Shown in pieces: positions 26,460 through 40,357 of a stretch of 64,000 nucleotides of DNA (positions are counted from its first letter, which is position 1; each line of letters opens with the position of its first letter). The notes below the pieces were generated by a model, which saw nothing but the letters and a program-made list of their open reading frames with translations, made no database searches and was not told the origin of the DNA. This DNA is from Luzula sylvatica. Lineage: Eukaryota > Streptophyta > Magnoliopsida > Poales > Juncaceae. The DNA lies in the NCBI GenBank assembly GCA_946800325.1, contig OX326958.1:3606001-3670000 (forward strand). The letters run 5' to 3'. Position numbers and translations under genes: made by a program.

Positions 26460-29400
26460 TTTTCAAAAAATTCAATTAAGATATTTTTTAAAAAATATTA
26501 AAATTGAAGTGTAACACAAGCAAAGTACTCAATTTTCATGTGGTACTCAAAATACTCCGTAATTGAAGACTAACACACAAAACTTTCAATTTTTTCAAAA
26601 ATTTCTTAAAAATGCTAAATCTGAACTCTAGCATCTTCAAAAAATTCAATTAAGATATTTTTTAAAAAATGTTAAAATTGAAGTGTAACACAAGGAAAAT
26701 ACTCAATTTTCAATTCGTACTCAAGATACTCCGTAATTGAAGACTAACACACACAAATTTCAATTTTTTCAAAAATGTCTTAAAAATGCTAAGACTGAAG
26801 TCTAACATCTTCAAAAAATTCAATTGAGATATTTTTTAAAAAATGTTAAAATTGAAGTGTAACACTAGCAAAATACTCAATTTTCATGTTGTACTCAAAA
26901 TACTCCGTAATTGAAGACTAACACACACGAATTTCAATTTTTTTCAAAGATTTTTTAAAAATGCAAAAACTGAATTCTAACATATTCAAAAAATTCACTT
27001 ATGCTATTTTTTTTTTCAATTTAAAATTCAAGGGTAACACAAGCAAAATACTCAATTTTCATGTGGTACTCAAAATACTCCGTAATTGAAGACTAACACA
27101 CACAAATTTCAATTATTTCAAAAATTTCTTAAAAATGCTAAAACTGAAGTCTAACCTCTTCAAAAAATTAAATTAAGATATTTTTTTAAAAATATTAAAA
27201 TTGAAGTGTAACACAAGAAAAGTACTCAATTTTCATGTTGTACTCAAAATACTCGGTAATTGAAGACTAACTCACACAAATTTCAATTTTTTCAAAAATT
27301 TCTTAAAAATGCTAAAAAGGAAGTCTAGCATCTTCAAAAAATTCAATTAAGATATTTTTCAAAAAATGTTAAAATTTAAGTGTACCACAAGCAAAATACT
27401 CAATTTTCATGTTGTTCTCAAAATACTCCGTAATTGAAGACTAACACACACAAAGTTCAATTGTTTCCAAAATTTCTTAAAAATGCAAAATCTGAAGTCT
27501 AACATCTTCAAAAAATTCAATTAAAATATTTTTTAAAAAATGTTAAAATTGAACTGTAACACAATGAAAATACTCAATTTTCAATTCGTACTAAAAATAC
27601 TCCGTAATTGAAGACTAACACACACAAATTTCAATTTTTTCAAAAATGTCTTAAAAATGATAAGACTCAAGTCTAACATGTTGTACTCAATTTTCATGTT
27701 GTACTCAAAATACTCCGTAATTGAAGACTAACACAGACAAATTTTAATTTTTTCAAATATTTCTTAAAAATGCTAAATAAGAAGTCTAGCATCTTCAAAA
27801 AATTCAATTAAAATATTTTTTAAAAAATGTTAAAATTGAAGTGTAACACTAGCAAAATACTCAATTTTCATGTTGTACTCAAAATACTCCGTAATTGAAG
27901 ACTAACACACACAAAGTTCAATTGTTTCTAAAATTTCTTAAAAATACTAAAACTGAAGTCTAGCATCTTCAAACAATTCAATTAAGATATTTTTTCAAAA
28001 ATATTAAAATTGAAGTGTAACACAAGCAAAATATTCAATTTTCATGTTGTACTCAAAATACTCCGTAATTGAAGACTAACACACACAAATTTCAATTTTT
28101 TCTAAAATTTCTTAAAAATGCTAAAACTGAAGTCTAGCATCTTCAAAAAATTCAATTAATATATTTTTCAAAAAATGTTAAAATTTAAGTGTAATACAAG
28201 CAAAATACTCAATTTTCATGTTGTACTCAAAATACTCCGTAATTGAAGACTAACACACACAAAGTTCAATTGTTTCAAAAATTTCTTAAAAATGCAAAAT
28301 CTGAAGTCTAACATCTTCAAAAAATTCAATTAAGATATTTTTTTAAAAATATTAAAATTGAAGTGTAACACAAGCAAAATACTCAATTTTCATGTTGTAC
28401 TCAAGATACTCCGTAATTGAAGACTAACACACACAAATTTCAATTTTTTCAAAAATTTCTTAAAAATGCTAAAACGGAAGTCTAGCATCTTCAAAAAATT
28501 CAATTAAGATATTTTTCAAAATATGTTAAAATTGAAGTGTAACACAAGCAAAATACTCAATTTTCATGTGGTACTCAAAATACTCCGTAATTGAAGACTA
28601 ACACACACAAATTTCAATTTTTTCAAAAATTTCTTAAAAATGCCAAAACTGAAGTCTAGCATCTTCAAAAAATTCAATAAAGATATTTTTTAAAAAATAT
28701 TAAAATTGAAGTGTAACACAAGCAAAATACTCAATTTTCATGTGGTACTCAAAATACTCCGTAATTGAAGACTAACACACAGAAATTTCAATTTTTTCAA
28801 AAATTTCTTAAAAATACTAAATCTGAAGTCTAGCATCTTCAAAAAATTCAATTAAGATATTTTTTAAAAAATGTTAAAATTGAAGTGTAACACAAGGAAA
28901 ATACTCAATTTTCAATTCGTACTCAAAAAACTCCGTAATTGAAGACTAACACACACAAATTTCAATTTTTTCAAAAATGTCTTAAAAATGCTAAGACTGA
29001 AGTCTAACATCTTCAAAACATTCAATTGAGATATTTTTTAAAAAATGTTAAAATTGAAGTGTAACACTAGCAAAATACTCAATTTTCATGTTGTACTCAA
29101 AATACTCCGTAATTGAAGACTAACACACACGAATTTCAATTTTTTTCAAAGATTTTTTAAAAATGCAAAAAATGAATTCTAACATATTCAAAAAATTCAC
29201 TTATGCTATTTTTTTTTTCAATTTAATATTCAAGGGTAACACAAGCAAAATACTCAATTTTCATGTGGTACTCAAAATACTACGTAATTGAAGACTAACA
29301 CACACAAATTTCAATTGTTTCAAAAATTTCTTAAAAATGCTAAAACTGAAGTCTAACCTCTTCAAAAAATTCAATTAAGATATTTTTTTAAAAATATTAA

Positions 29401-29727
29401 AGTTGAAGTGTAACACAAGCAAAGTACTCAATTTTCATGTTGTACTCAAAATACTCCGTAATTGAAGACTAACACACACAAATTTCAATTTTTACAAAAA
29501 TTTCTTAAAAAAGCTAAAAAGGAAGTCTAGCATCTTCAAAAAATTCAATTAAGATATTTTTCAAAAAATGTTAAAATTTAAGTGTAACACAAGCAAAATA
29601 CTCAATTTTCATGTTGTACTCAAAATACTCCGTAATTGAAGACTAACACACACAAAGTTCTATTGTTTCAAAAATTTCTTAAAAATGCAAAATCTGAAGT
29701 CTAACATCTTCAAAAAATTCAATTCAG
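26460..29727. repeat. Duplicated block, offset 2,202 bp (13 monomers minus about 60 bp)
   Basis: About 26,460-27,525 is repeated at about 28,662-29,727. Shared markers are AAGGGTAACACAAGC (27030 and 29232), the TTTTTTTTTCAATTTA T-run and the CACGAATTTC variant. The offset is not a whole number of monomers because the first copy is followed by the truncated 113-bp unit. The copies have since diverged by scattered single bases. Confidence 0.7.
27669..27781. repeat. Truncated monomer, 113 bp
   Basis: The spacing between consecutive AAGTCT motifs drops from 174 to 113 bp here. The sequence goes from CAAGTCTAACATG directly into TTGTACTCAATTTTCATG, so 61 bp, close to one sub-repeat, are missing. 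TGTTGTACTCAA then appears twice in a row. It is the only monomer I found with such a large loss. Confidence 0.85.
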
Positions 29728-32700
29728 ATATTTTTCTAAAAATATTAAAATTGAAGTGTAACACAAGCAAAATACTCAATTTTCATGTTGTACTCAAAAT
29801 ACTCCGTAATTGAAGACTAACACACACAAATTTCAATTTTTTCAAAAATTTCTTAAAAATGCTAAAACGGAAGTCTAGCATCTTCAAAAAATTCAATTAA
29901 GATATTTTTCAAAAAATGTTAAAATTGAAGTGTAACACAAGCAAAATACTCAATTTTCATGTGGTACTCAAAATACTCCGTAATTGAAGACTAACACACA
30001 CAAATTTCAATTTTTTCAAAAATTTCTTAAAAATGCTAAATCTGAAGTCTAGCATCTTCAAAAAATTAAATTAAGATATTTTTAAAAAAATGTTAAAATT
30101 GAAGCGTAACACAAGGAAAATACACAATTTTCAATTCGTACTAAAAATACTCTGTAATTGAAGACTAACACACACAAATTTCAATTTTTTCAAAAATGTC
30201 TTAAAAATGCTAAGACTCAAGTCTAACATCTTCAAAAAATTCAATTGAGATATTTTTTAAAAAATGTTAAAATTGAAGTGTAACACTAGCAAAATACTCA
30301 ATTTTCATGTTGTACTCAAAATACTCCGTAATTGAAGACTAACACACACAAATTTCAATTTTTTCAAAAATTTCTTAAAAATGCTAAAACTGATGTCTAG
30401 CATCTTCAAAAAATTCAATTAAGATATTTTTCAAAAAATGTTAAAATTGAAGTGTAACACAAGCAAAATACTCAATTTTCATGTTGTACTCAAAATACTC
30501 CGTAATTGAAGACTAACACACACAAATTTCAATTGTTTCAAAAATTTCTTAAAAATGCTAAAACTGAAGTCTAACATCTTCAAAAAATTCAATTAAGATA
30601 TTTTTTTTAAAATATTAAAATTGAAGTGTAACACAAGCAAAATACTCAATTTTCATGTTGTACTCAAAATACTCCGTAATTGAAGACTAACACACACAAA
30701 TTTCAATTTTTTCAAAAATATCTTAAAAATGCTAAAACGGAAGTCTAGCATCTTCAAAAAATTCAATTAAGATATTTTTCAAAAAATGTTAAAATTGAAG
30801 TGTAACACAAGCAAAATACTCAATTTTCATGTGGTACTCAAAATACTCCGTAATTGAAGACTAACACACACAAATTTCAATTTTTTCAAAAATTTCTTAA
30901 AAATGCTACATCTGAAGTCTAGCATCTTCAAAAAATTAAATTAAGATATTTTTTAAAAAATGTTAAAATTGAAGGGTAATACAAGCAAAATACTCAATTT
31001 TCATGTGGTACTCAAAATACTCCGTAATTGAAGACTAACACACACAAATTTGAATTGTTTCAAAAATTTCTTAAAAATGCTAAAACTGAAGTCTAACATC
31101 TTCAAAAAATTCAATTAAGATATTTTTTAAAAAATATTAAAATTGAAGTGTAACACAAGCAAAATACTCAATTTTCATGTTGTACTCAAAATACTCCGTA
31201 ATTGAAGACTAACACACACAAATTTCAATTGTTTCAAAAATTTCTTAAAAATGCTAAAACTGAAGTCTAACATCTTCAAAAAATTCAATTAAGATATTTT
31301 TTAAAAAATATTAAAATTGAAGTGTAACACAAGAAAAATACTCAATTTTCATGTTGTACTCAAAATACTCCGTAATTGAAGACTAACACACACAAATTTC
31401 AATTGTTTCCAAAATTTCTTAAAAATGCTAAAACTGAAGTCTAACATCTTCAAAAAATTCAATTAAGATATTTTTTAAAAAATATTAAAATTGAAGTGTA
31501 ACACAAGCAAAATACTCAATTTTCATGTTGTACTCAAAATACTCCGTAATTGAAGACTAACACACACAAATTTCAATTTTTTCAAAAATTTCTTAAAAAT
31601 GCTAAATCTGAAGTCTAGCATCTTCAAAAAATTCAATTAAAATATTTTTTAAAAAATGTTAAAATTGAAATGTAACACTAGCAAAATACTCAATTTTCAT
31701 GTTGTACTCAAAATACTCCGTAATTGAAGACTAACACACACAAATTTCAATTTTTTCAAAAATTTCTTAAAAATGCTAAAACTGAAGTCTAGCATCTTCA
31801 AAAAATTCAATTAAGATATTTTTCAAAAAATGTTAAAATTGAAGTGTAACACAAGCAAAATACTCAATTTTCATGTTGTACTCAAAATACTCCGTAATTG
31901 AAGACTAACACACACAAATTTAAATTGTTTCAAACATTTCTTAGAAATGCAAAATCTGAAGTCTAACATCTTCAAAAAATTAATTTAAGATATTTTTTAA
32001 AAAATATTAAAATTGAAGTGTAACACAAGCAAAATATTCAATTTTCATGTTGTACTCAAAATACTCCGTAATTGAAGACTAACACACACAAATTTCAATT
32101 TTTTCAAAAATTTCTTAAAAATGCTAAAACTGAAGTCTAGCATCTTCAAAAAATTCAATTAAGATATTTTTCAAAAAATGTTAAAATTTAAGTGTAACAC
32201 AAGCAAAATACTCAATTTTCATGTTGTACTCAAAATACTCCGTAATTGAAGACTAACACACACAAATTTCAATTGTTTCAAAAATTTCTTAAAAATGCTA
32301 AAACTGAAGTCTAACATCTTCAAAAAATTCAATTAAGATATTTTTTAAAAAATATTAAAATTGAAGTGTAACACAAACAAAATACTCAATTTTCATGTGG
32401 TACTCAAAATACTCCGTAATTGAAGACTAACACACACAAATTTCAATTGTTTCAAAAATTTCTTAAAAATGCTAAAACAGAAGTCTAACATCTTCAAAAA
32501 ATTCAATTAAGATATTTTTCAAAAAATGTTAAAATTTAAGTGTAACACAAGCAAAGTACTCAATTTTCATGTTGTACTCAAAATACTCCGTAATTGAAGA
32601 CTAACACACACAAAGTTCAAATGTTTCAAAAATTTCTTAAAAATGCAAAATCTGAAGTCTAACATCTTCAAAAAATTCAATTAAGATATTTTTTTTAAAA

Positions 32701-34479
32701 ATATTAAAATTGATGTGTAACACAAGCAAAATACTCAATTTTCATGTTGTACTCAAAATACTCCGTCATTGAAGACTAACACGCACAAATTTCAATTTTT
32801 TCAAAAATTTCTTAAAAATGCTAAATCGGAAGTCTAGAATCTTCAAAAAATTCAATTAAGATATTTTTCAAAAAATGTTAAAATTGAAGTGTAACACAAG
32901 CAAAATACTCAATTTTCGTGTGGTACTCAAAATACTCCGTAAATGAAGACTAACACACACAAATTTCAATTTTTTCAAAAATTTCTTAAAAATGCTAAAT
33001 CTGAAGTCTAGCATCTTCAAAAAATTAAATTAAGGTATTTTTTAAAAAATGTTAAAATTGAAGTGTAACACAAGGAAAATACTCAATTTTCAATTCGTAC
33101 TAAAAATACTCTGTAATTGAAGACTAACACACACAAATTTCAATTTTTTCAAAAATGTCTTAAAAATGCTAAGACTCAAGTCTAACATCTTAAAAAAATT
33201 CAATTGAGATATTTTTTAAAAAATGTTAAAATTGAAGTGTAACACTAGCAAAATACTCAATTTTCATGTTGTACTCAAAATACTCCGTAATTGAAGACTA
33301 ACACACACAAATTTCAATTTTTTCAAAAATTTCTTAAAAATGCTAAAACTGAAGTCTAGCATCTTCAAAAAATTCAATTAAGATATTTTTCAAAAAATGT
33401 TAAAATTGAAGTGTAACACAAGCAAAATACTCAATTTTCATGTTGTACTCAAAATACTCCGTAATTGAAGACTAACACACACAAATTTCAATTGTTTCAA
33501 AAATTTCTTAAAAATGCTAAATCTGAAGTCTAGCATCTTCAAAAAATTAAATTATGATATTTTTTAAAAAATGTTAAAATTGAAGTGTAACACAAGGAAA
33601 ATACTCAATTTTCAATTCGTACTAAAAATACTCCGTAATTGAAGACTAACACACAGAACTTTCAATTTTTTCAAAAATGTCTTAAAAATGATAAGACTCA
33701 AGTCTAACATCTTCAAAAAATTCAATTGAGATATTTTTTAAAAAATGTTAAAATTGAAGTGTAACACTAGCAAAATACTCAATTTTCATGTTGTACTCAA
33801 AATACTCCGTAATTGAAGACTAACACACACAAATTTTAATTTTTTCAAAAATTTCTTAAAAATGCTAAATCTGAAGTCTAGCGTCTTCAAAAAATTCAAT
33901 TAAAATATTTTTTAAAAAATGTTAAAATTGAAGTGTAACGCTAGCAAAATACTCAATTTTCATGTTGTACTCAAAATACTCCGTAATTGAAGACTAACAC
34001 ACACAAATTTCAATTTTTTCAAAAATTTCTTCAAAATGCTAAAACTGAAGTCTAGCATCTTCAAAAAATTCAATTAAGATATTTTTCAAAAAATGTTAAA
34101 ATTGAAGTGTAACACAAGCAAAATACTCAATTTTCATGTTGTACTCAAAATACTCCGTAATTGAAGACTAACACACACAAATTTCAATTGTTTCAAACAT
34201 TTCTTAGAAATGCAAAATCTGAAGTCTAACATCTTCAAAAAATTAAATTAAGATATTTTTTAAAAAATATTAAAATTGAAGTGTAACACAAGCAAAATAT
34301 TCAATTTTCATGTTGTACTCAAAATACTCCGTAATTGAAGACTAACACACACAAATTTCATTTTTTTCAAAAATTTCTTAAAAATGCTAAAACTGAAGTC
34401 TAGCATCTTCAAAAAATTCAATTAAGATATTTTTCAAAAAATGTTAAAATTGAAGTGTAACACAAGCAAAATACTCAAT

Positions 34480-36250
34480 TTTCATGTTGCACACAAAATA
34501 CTCCGTAATTGAAGACTAAACACACACAAATTTCAATTGTTTCAAAAATTTCTTAAAAATGCTAAATCTGAAGTCTAGCATCTTCAAAAAATTAAATTAA
34601 GATATTTTTTAAAAAATGTTAAAATTGAAGTGTAGCACAAGGAAAATACTCAATTTTCAATTCGTACTAAAAATACTCCGTAATTGAAGACTAACACACA
34701 GAAATTTCAATTTTTTCAAAAATGTCTTAAAAATAATAAGACTCAAGTCTAACATCTTCAAAAAATTCAATTGAGATATTTTTTAAAAAATGTTAAAATT
34801 GAAGTGTAACACTAGCAAAATACTCAATTTTCATGTTGTACTCAAAATACTCAGTAATTGAAGACTAACACACACAAATTTTAATTTTTTCAAAAATTTC
34901 TTAAAAATGCTAAATCTAAAGTCTAGCATCTTCAAAAAATTCAATTAAAATATTTTTTCAAAAATGTTAAAATTGAAGTGTAACACTAGCAAAATACTCA
35001 ATTTTCATGTTGTACTCAAAATACTCCGTAATTGAAGACTAACACACACAAATTTCAATTTTTTCAAAAATTTCTTAAAAATGCTAAAACTGAAGTCTAG
35101 CATCTTCAAAAAATTCAATTAAGATATTTTTCAAAAAATGTTAAAATTGAAGTGTAACACAAGCAAAATACTCAATTTTCATGTTGCACTCAAAATACTC
35201 CGTAATTGAAGACTAACACACACAAATTTCAATTGTTTCAAAAATTTCTTAAAAATGCTAAGACTCAAGTCTAACATCTTCAAAAAATTCAATTGAGATA
35301 TTTTTTAAAAAATGTTAAAATTGAAGTGTAACACTAGCAAAATACTCAATTTTCATGTTGTACTCAAAATACTCCGTAATTGAAGACTAACACACACAAA
35401 TTTAAATTTTTTCAAAAATTTCTTAAAAATGCTAAAACTGAAGTCTAGCATCTTCAAAAAATTCAATTAAGATATTTTTCAAAAAATGTTAAAATTGAAG
35501 TGTAACACAAGCAAAATACTCAATTTTCATGTTGCACTCAAAATAATCCGTAATTGAAGACTAACACACACAAATTTCAATTGTTTCAAAAATTTCTTAA
35601 AAATGCTAAATCTGAAGTCTAGCATCTTCAAAAAATTAAATTAAGATATTTTTTAAAAAATGTTAAAATTGAAGTGTAGCACAAGGAAAATACTCAATTT
35701 TCAATTCGTACTAAAAATACTCCGTAATTGAAGACTAACACACAGAAATTTCAATTTTTTCAAAAATGTCTTAAAAATAATAAGACTCAAGTCTAACATC
35801 TTCAAAAAATTCAATTGAGATATTTTTTAAAAAATGTTAAAATTGAAGTGTAACACTAGCAAAATACTCAATTTTCATGTTGTACTCAAAATACTCAGTA
35901 ATTGAAGACTAACACACACAAATTTTAATTTTTTCAAAAATTTCTTTAAAATGCTAAATCTAAAGTCTAGCATCTTCAAAAAATTCCATTAAAATATTTT
36001 TTCAAAAATGTTAAAATTGAAGTGTAACACTAGCAAAATACTCAATTTTCATATTGTACTCAAAATACTCCGTAATTGAAGACTAACACACACAAATTTC
36101 AATTTTTTCAAAAATTTCTTAAAAATGCTAAAACTGAAGTCTAGCATCTTCAAAAAATTCAATTAAGATATTTTTAAAAAAATGTTAAAATTGAAGTGTA
36201 ACACAAGCAAAATACTTAATTTTCATGTTGTACTCAAAATACTCCGTAAT
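34480..36250. repeat. Tandem duplication of 6 monomers (1,044 bp)
   Basis: The AAATAATAAG variant at 34731 recurs at 35775, exactly 1,044 bp on. TTGCAC in place of TTGTAC at 34487 recurs at 35532, and CAGTAATTG in place of CCGTAATTG is shared as well. The first copy has one extra A in GACTAAACAC near 34,518, so the offset is 1,045 before it and 1,044 after it. Confidence 0.75.
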
Positions 36251-36299
36251 TGAAGACTAACACACACAAATTTCAATTGTTTCAAACATTTCTTAGAAA

Positions 36300-39000
36300 T
36301 GCAAAATCTGTAGTCTAACATCTTCAAAAAATTCAATTAAGATATTTTTCAAAAAATGTTAAAATTTAAGTGTAACACAAGCAAAATACTCAATTTTCAT
36401 GTTGTTCTCAAAATACTCCGTAATTGAAGACTAACACACACAAAGTTCAATTGTTTCAAAAATTTCTTAAAAATGCAAAATCTGTAGTCTAACATCTTCA
36501 AAAAATTCAATTAAGATATTTTTTTAAAAATATTAAAATTGAAGTGTAACACAAGCAAAATACTCAATTTTCATGTTGTACTCAAAATACTCCGTAATTG
36601 AAGACTAACAAACACAAATTTCAATTTTTTCAAAAATTTCTTAAAAATGCTAAAACGGAAGTCTAGCATCTTCAAAAAATTCAATTAAGATATTTTTCAA
36701 AAAATGTTAAAATTGAAGTGTAACACAAGCAAAATACTCAATTTTCATGTGGTACTCAAAATACTCCGTAATTGAAGACTAACACACACAAATTTCAATT
36801 TTTTCAAAAATTTCTTAAAAATGCTAAATCTGAAGTCTAGCATCTTCAAAAAATTAAATTAAGATATTTTTTAAAAAATGTTAAAATTGAAGTGTAACAC
36901 AAGGAAAATACTCAATTTTCAATTCGTACTAAAAATACTCTGTAATTGAAGACTAACACACACAAATTTCAATTTTTTCAAAAATGTCTTAAAAATGCTA
37001 AGACTCAAGTCTAACATCTTCAAAAAATTCAATTGAGATATTTTTTAAAAAATGTTAAAATTGAAGTGTAACACTAGCAAAATACTCAATTTTCATGTTG
37101 TACTCAAAATACTCCGTAATTGAAGACTAACACACAGAAATTTCAATTTTTTCAAAAATGTCTTAAAAATAATAAGACTCAAGTCTAACATCTTCAAAAA
37201 ATTCAATTGAGATATTTTTTAAAAAATGTTAAAATTGAAGTGTAACACTAGCAAAATACTCAATTTTCATGTTGTACTCAAAATACTCAGTAATTGAAGA
37301 CTAACACACACAAATTTTAATTTTTTCAAAAATTTCTTTAAAATGCTAAATCTAAAGTCTAGCATCTTCAAAAAATTCAATTAAAATATTTTTTCAAAAA
37401 TGTTAAAATTGAAGTGTAACACTAGCAAAATACTCAATTTTCATGTTGTACTCAAAATACTCCGTAATTGAAGACTAACACACACAAATTTCAATTTTTT
37501 CAAAAATTTCTTAAAAATGCTAAAACTGAAGTCTAGCATCTTCAAAAAATTCAATTAAGATATTTTTAAAAAAATGTTAAAATTGAAGTGTAACACAAGC
37601 AAAATACTTAATTTTCATGTTGTACTCAAAATACTCCGTAATTGAAGAGTAACACACACAAATTTCAATTGTTTGAAACATTTCTTAGAAATGCAAAATC
37701 TGAAGTCTAACATCTTCAAAAAATTAAATTAAGATATTTTTTAAAAAATATTAAAATTGAAGTGTAACACAAGCAAAATATTCAATTTTCATGTTGTACT
37801 CAAAATACTCCGTAATTGAAGACTAACACACACAAATTTCAATTTTTTCAAAAATTTCTTAAAAATGCTAAAACTGAAGTCTAGCATCTTCAAAAAATTC
37901 AATTAAGATATTTTTCAAAAAATTTTAAAATTTAAGTGTAACACAAGCAAAATACTCAATTTTCATGTTGTTCTCAAAATACTCCGTAATTGAAGACTAA
38001 CACACACAAAGTTCAATTGTTTCAAAAATTTCTTAAAAATGAAAAATCTGTAGTCTAACATCTTCAAAAAATTCAATTATGATATTTTTTTAAAAATATT
38101 AAAATTGAAGTGTAACACAAGCAAAATACTCAATTTTCATGTTGTACGCAAAATACTCCGTAATTGAAGACTAACAAACACAAATTTCAATTTTTTCAAA
38201 AATTTCTTAAAAATGCTAAAACGGAAGTCTAGCATCTTCAAAAAATTCAATTAAGATATTTTTCAAAAAATGTTAAAATTGAAGTGTAACACAAGCAAAA
38301 TACTCAATTTTCATGTGGTACTCAAAATACTCCGTAATTGAAGACTAACACACACAAATTTCAATTTTTTCAAAAATTTCTTAAAAATGCTAAATCTGAA
38401 GTCTAGCATCTTCAAAAAATTAAATTAAGATATTTTTTAAAAAATGTTAAAATTGAAGTGTAACACAAGGAAAATACTCAATTTTCAATTCGTACTAAAA
38501 ATACTCTGTAATTGAAGACTAACACACACAAATTTCAATTTTTTCAAAAATGTCTTAAAAATGCTAAGACTCAAGTCTAACATCTTCAAAAAATTCAATT
38601 GAGATATTTTTTAAAAAATGTTAAAATTGAAGTGTAACACTAGCAAAATACTCAATTTTCATGTTGTACTCAAAATACTCCGTAATTGAAGACTAACACA
38701 CACAAATTTCAATTTTTTCAAAAATGTCTTAAAAATAATAAGACTCAAGTCTAGCATCTTCAAAAAATTCAATTGAGATATTTTTCAAAAAATGTTAAAA
38801 TTGAAGTGTAACACAAGCAAAATACTCAATTTTCATGTTGTACTCAAAATACTCCGTAATTGAAGACTAACACACACAAATTTCAATTGTTACAAAAATT
38901 TCTTAAAAATGCTAAATCTGAAGTCTAGCATCTTCAAAAAATTAAATTAAGATATTTTTTAAAAAATGTTAAAATTGAAGTGTAACGCAAGGAAAATACT
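36300..39000. repeat. Duplication of 9 monomers (offset 1,566 bp)
   Basis: Several variants recur at an offset of exactly 1,566 bp. These are GTTGTTCTCA (36401 and 37967), CTAACAAACAC (about 36,606 and 38,172), CTCTGTAATTG (36939 and 38505) and AAATAATAAG (37167 and 38733). The stretch is therefore at least two copies of a nine-monomer unit. Confidence 0.7.
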
Positions 39001-40357
39001 CAATTTTCAATTCGTACTAAAAATACTCCGTAATTGAAGACTAACACACAGAAATTTCAATTTTTTCAAAAATGTCTTAAAAATTATAAGACTCAAGTCT
39101 AACAACTTCAAAAAATTCAATTGAGATATTTTTTAAAAAATGTTAAAATTGAAGTGTAACACTAGCAAAATACTCAATTTTCATGTTGTACTAAAAATAC
39201 TCCGTAATTGAAGACTAACACACACAAATTTTAATTTTTTCAAAAATTTCTTAAAAATGCTAAATCTAAAGTCTAGCATCTTCAAAAAATTCAATTAAAA
39301 TATTTTTTCAAAAATGTTAAAATTGAAGTGTAACACTAGCAAAATACTCAATTTTCATGTTGTACTCAAAATACTCCGTAATTGAAGACTAACACACACA
39401 AATTTCAATTTTTTCAAAAATTTCTTAAAAATGCTAAAACTGAAGTCTAGCATCTTCAAAAAATTCAATTAAGATATTTTTAAAAAAATGTTAAAATTGA
39501 AGTGTAACACAAGCAAAATACTTAATTTTCATGTTGTACTCAAAATACTCCGTAATTGAAGACTAACACACACAAATTTCAATTGTTTCAAACATTTCTT
39601 AGAAATGCAAAATCTGAAGTCTAACATCTTCAAAAAATTAAATTAAGATAATTTTTAAAAAATATTAAAATTGAAGTGTAACACAAGCAAAATATTCAAT
39701 TTTCATGTTGTACTCAAAATACTCCGTAATTGAAGACTAACACACACAAATTTCAATTTTTTCAAAAATTTCTTAAAAATGCTAAAACTGAAGTCTAGCA
39801 TCTTCAAAAAATTCAATTAAGATATTTTTCAAAAAATGTTAAAATTTAAGTGTAACACAAGCAAAATACTCAATTTTCATGTTGTACTCAAAATACTCCG
39901 TAATTGAAGACTAACACACACAAAGTTCAATTGTTTCAAAAATTTCTTAAAAATGCAAAATCTGTAGTCTAACATCTTCAAAAAATTCAATTAAGATATT
40001 TTTTTAAAAATATTAAAATTGAAGTGTAACACAAGCAAAATACTCAATTTTCATGTTGTACTCAAAATAATCCGTAATTGAAGACCAACACACACAAATT
40101 TCAATTTTTTCAAAAATTTCTTAAAAATGCTAAAACGGAAGTCTAGCATCTTCAAAAAATTCAATTAAGATATTTTTCAAAAAATGTTAAAATTGAAGTG
40201 TAACACAAGCAAAATACTCAATTTTCATGTGGTACTCAAAATACTCCGTAATTGAAGACTAACACACACAAATTTCAATTTTTTCAAAAATTTCTTAAAA
40301 ATGCTAAATCTGAAGTCTAGCATCTTCAAAAAATTAAATTAAGATATTTTTTAAAAA

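Larger units (their letters stand above)
26401..40357. repeat. Transition domain with short duplications
   Basis: The long HOR-A/B order stops and the monomers become closer to the right-hand type, with TCTAGCATC, CAATTCGTACTAAAAATAC and GATAAGACTCAAG variants. The internal order is a patchwork of local duplications, the clearest being 13, 6 and 9 monomers long. The TTATGCTATT T-run variant makes its last appearances at about 26,999 and 29,205. I see no dominant long period, although CTCTGTAATTG markers at 30151, 33110, 36939 and 38505 are spaced 17, 22 and 9 monomers apart. Confidence 0.7.
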
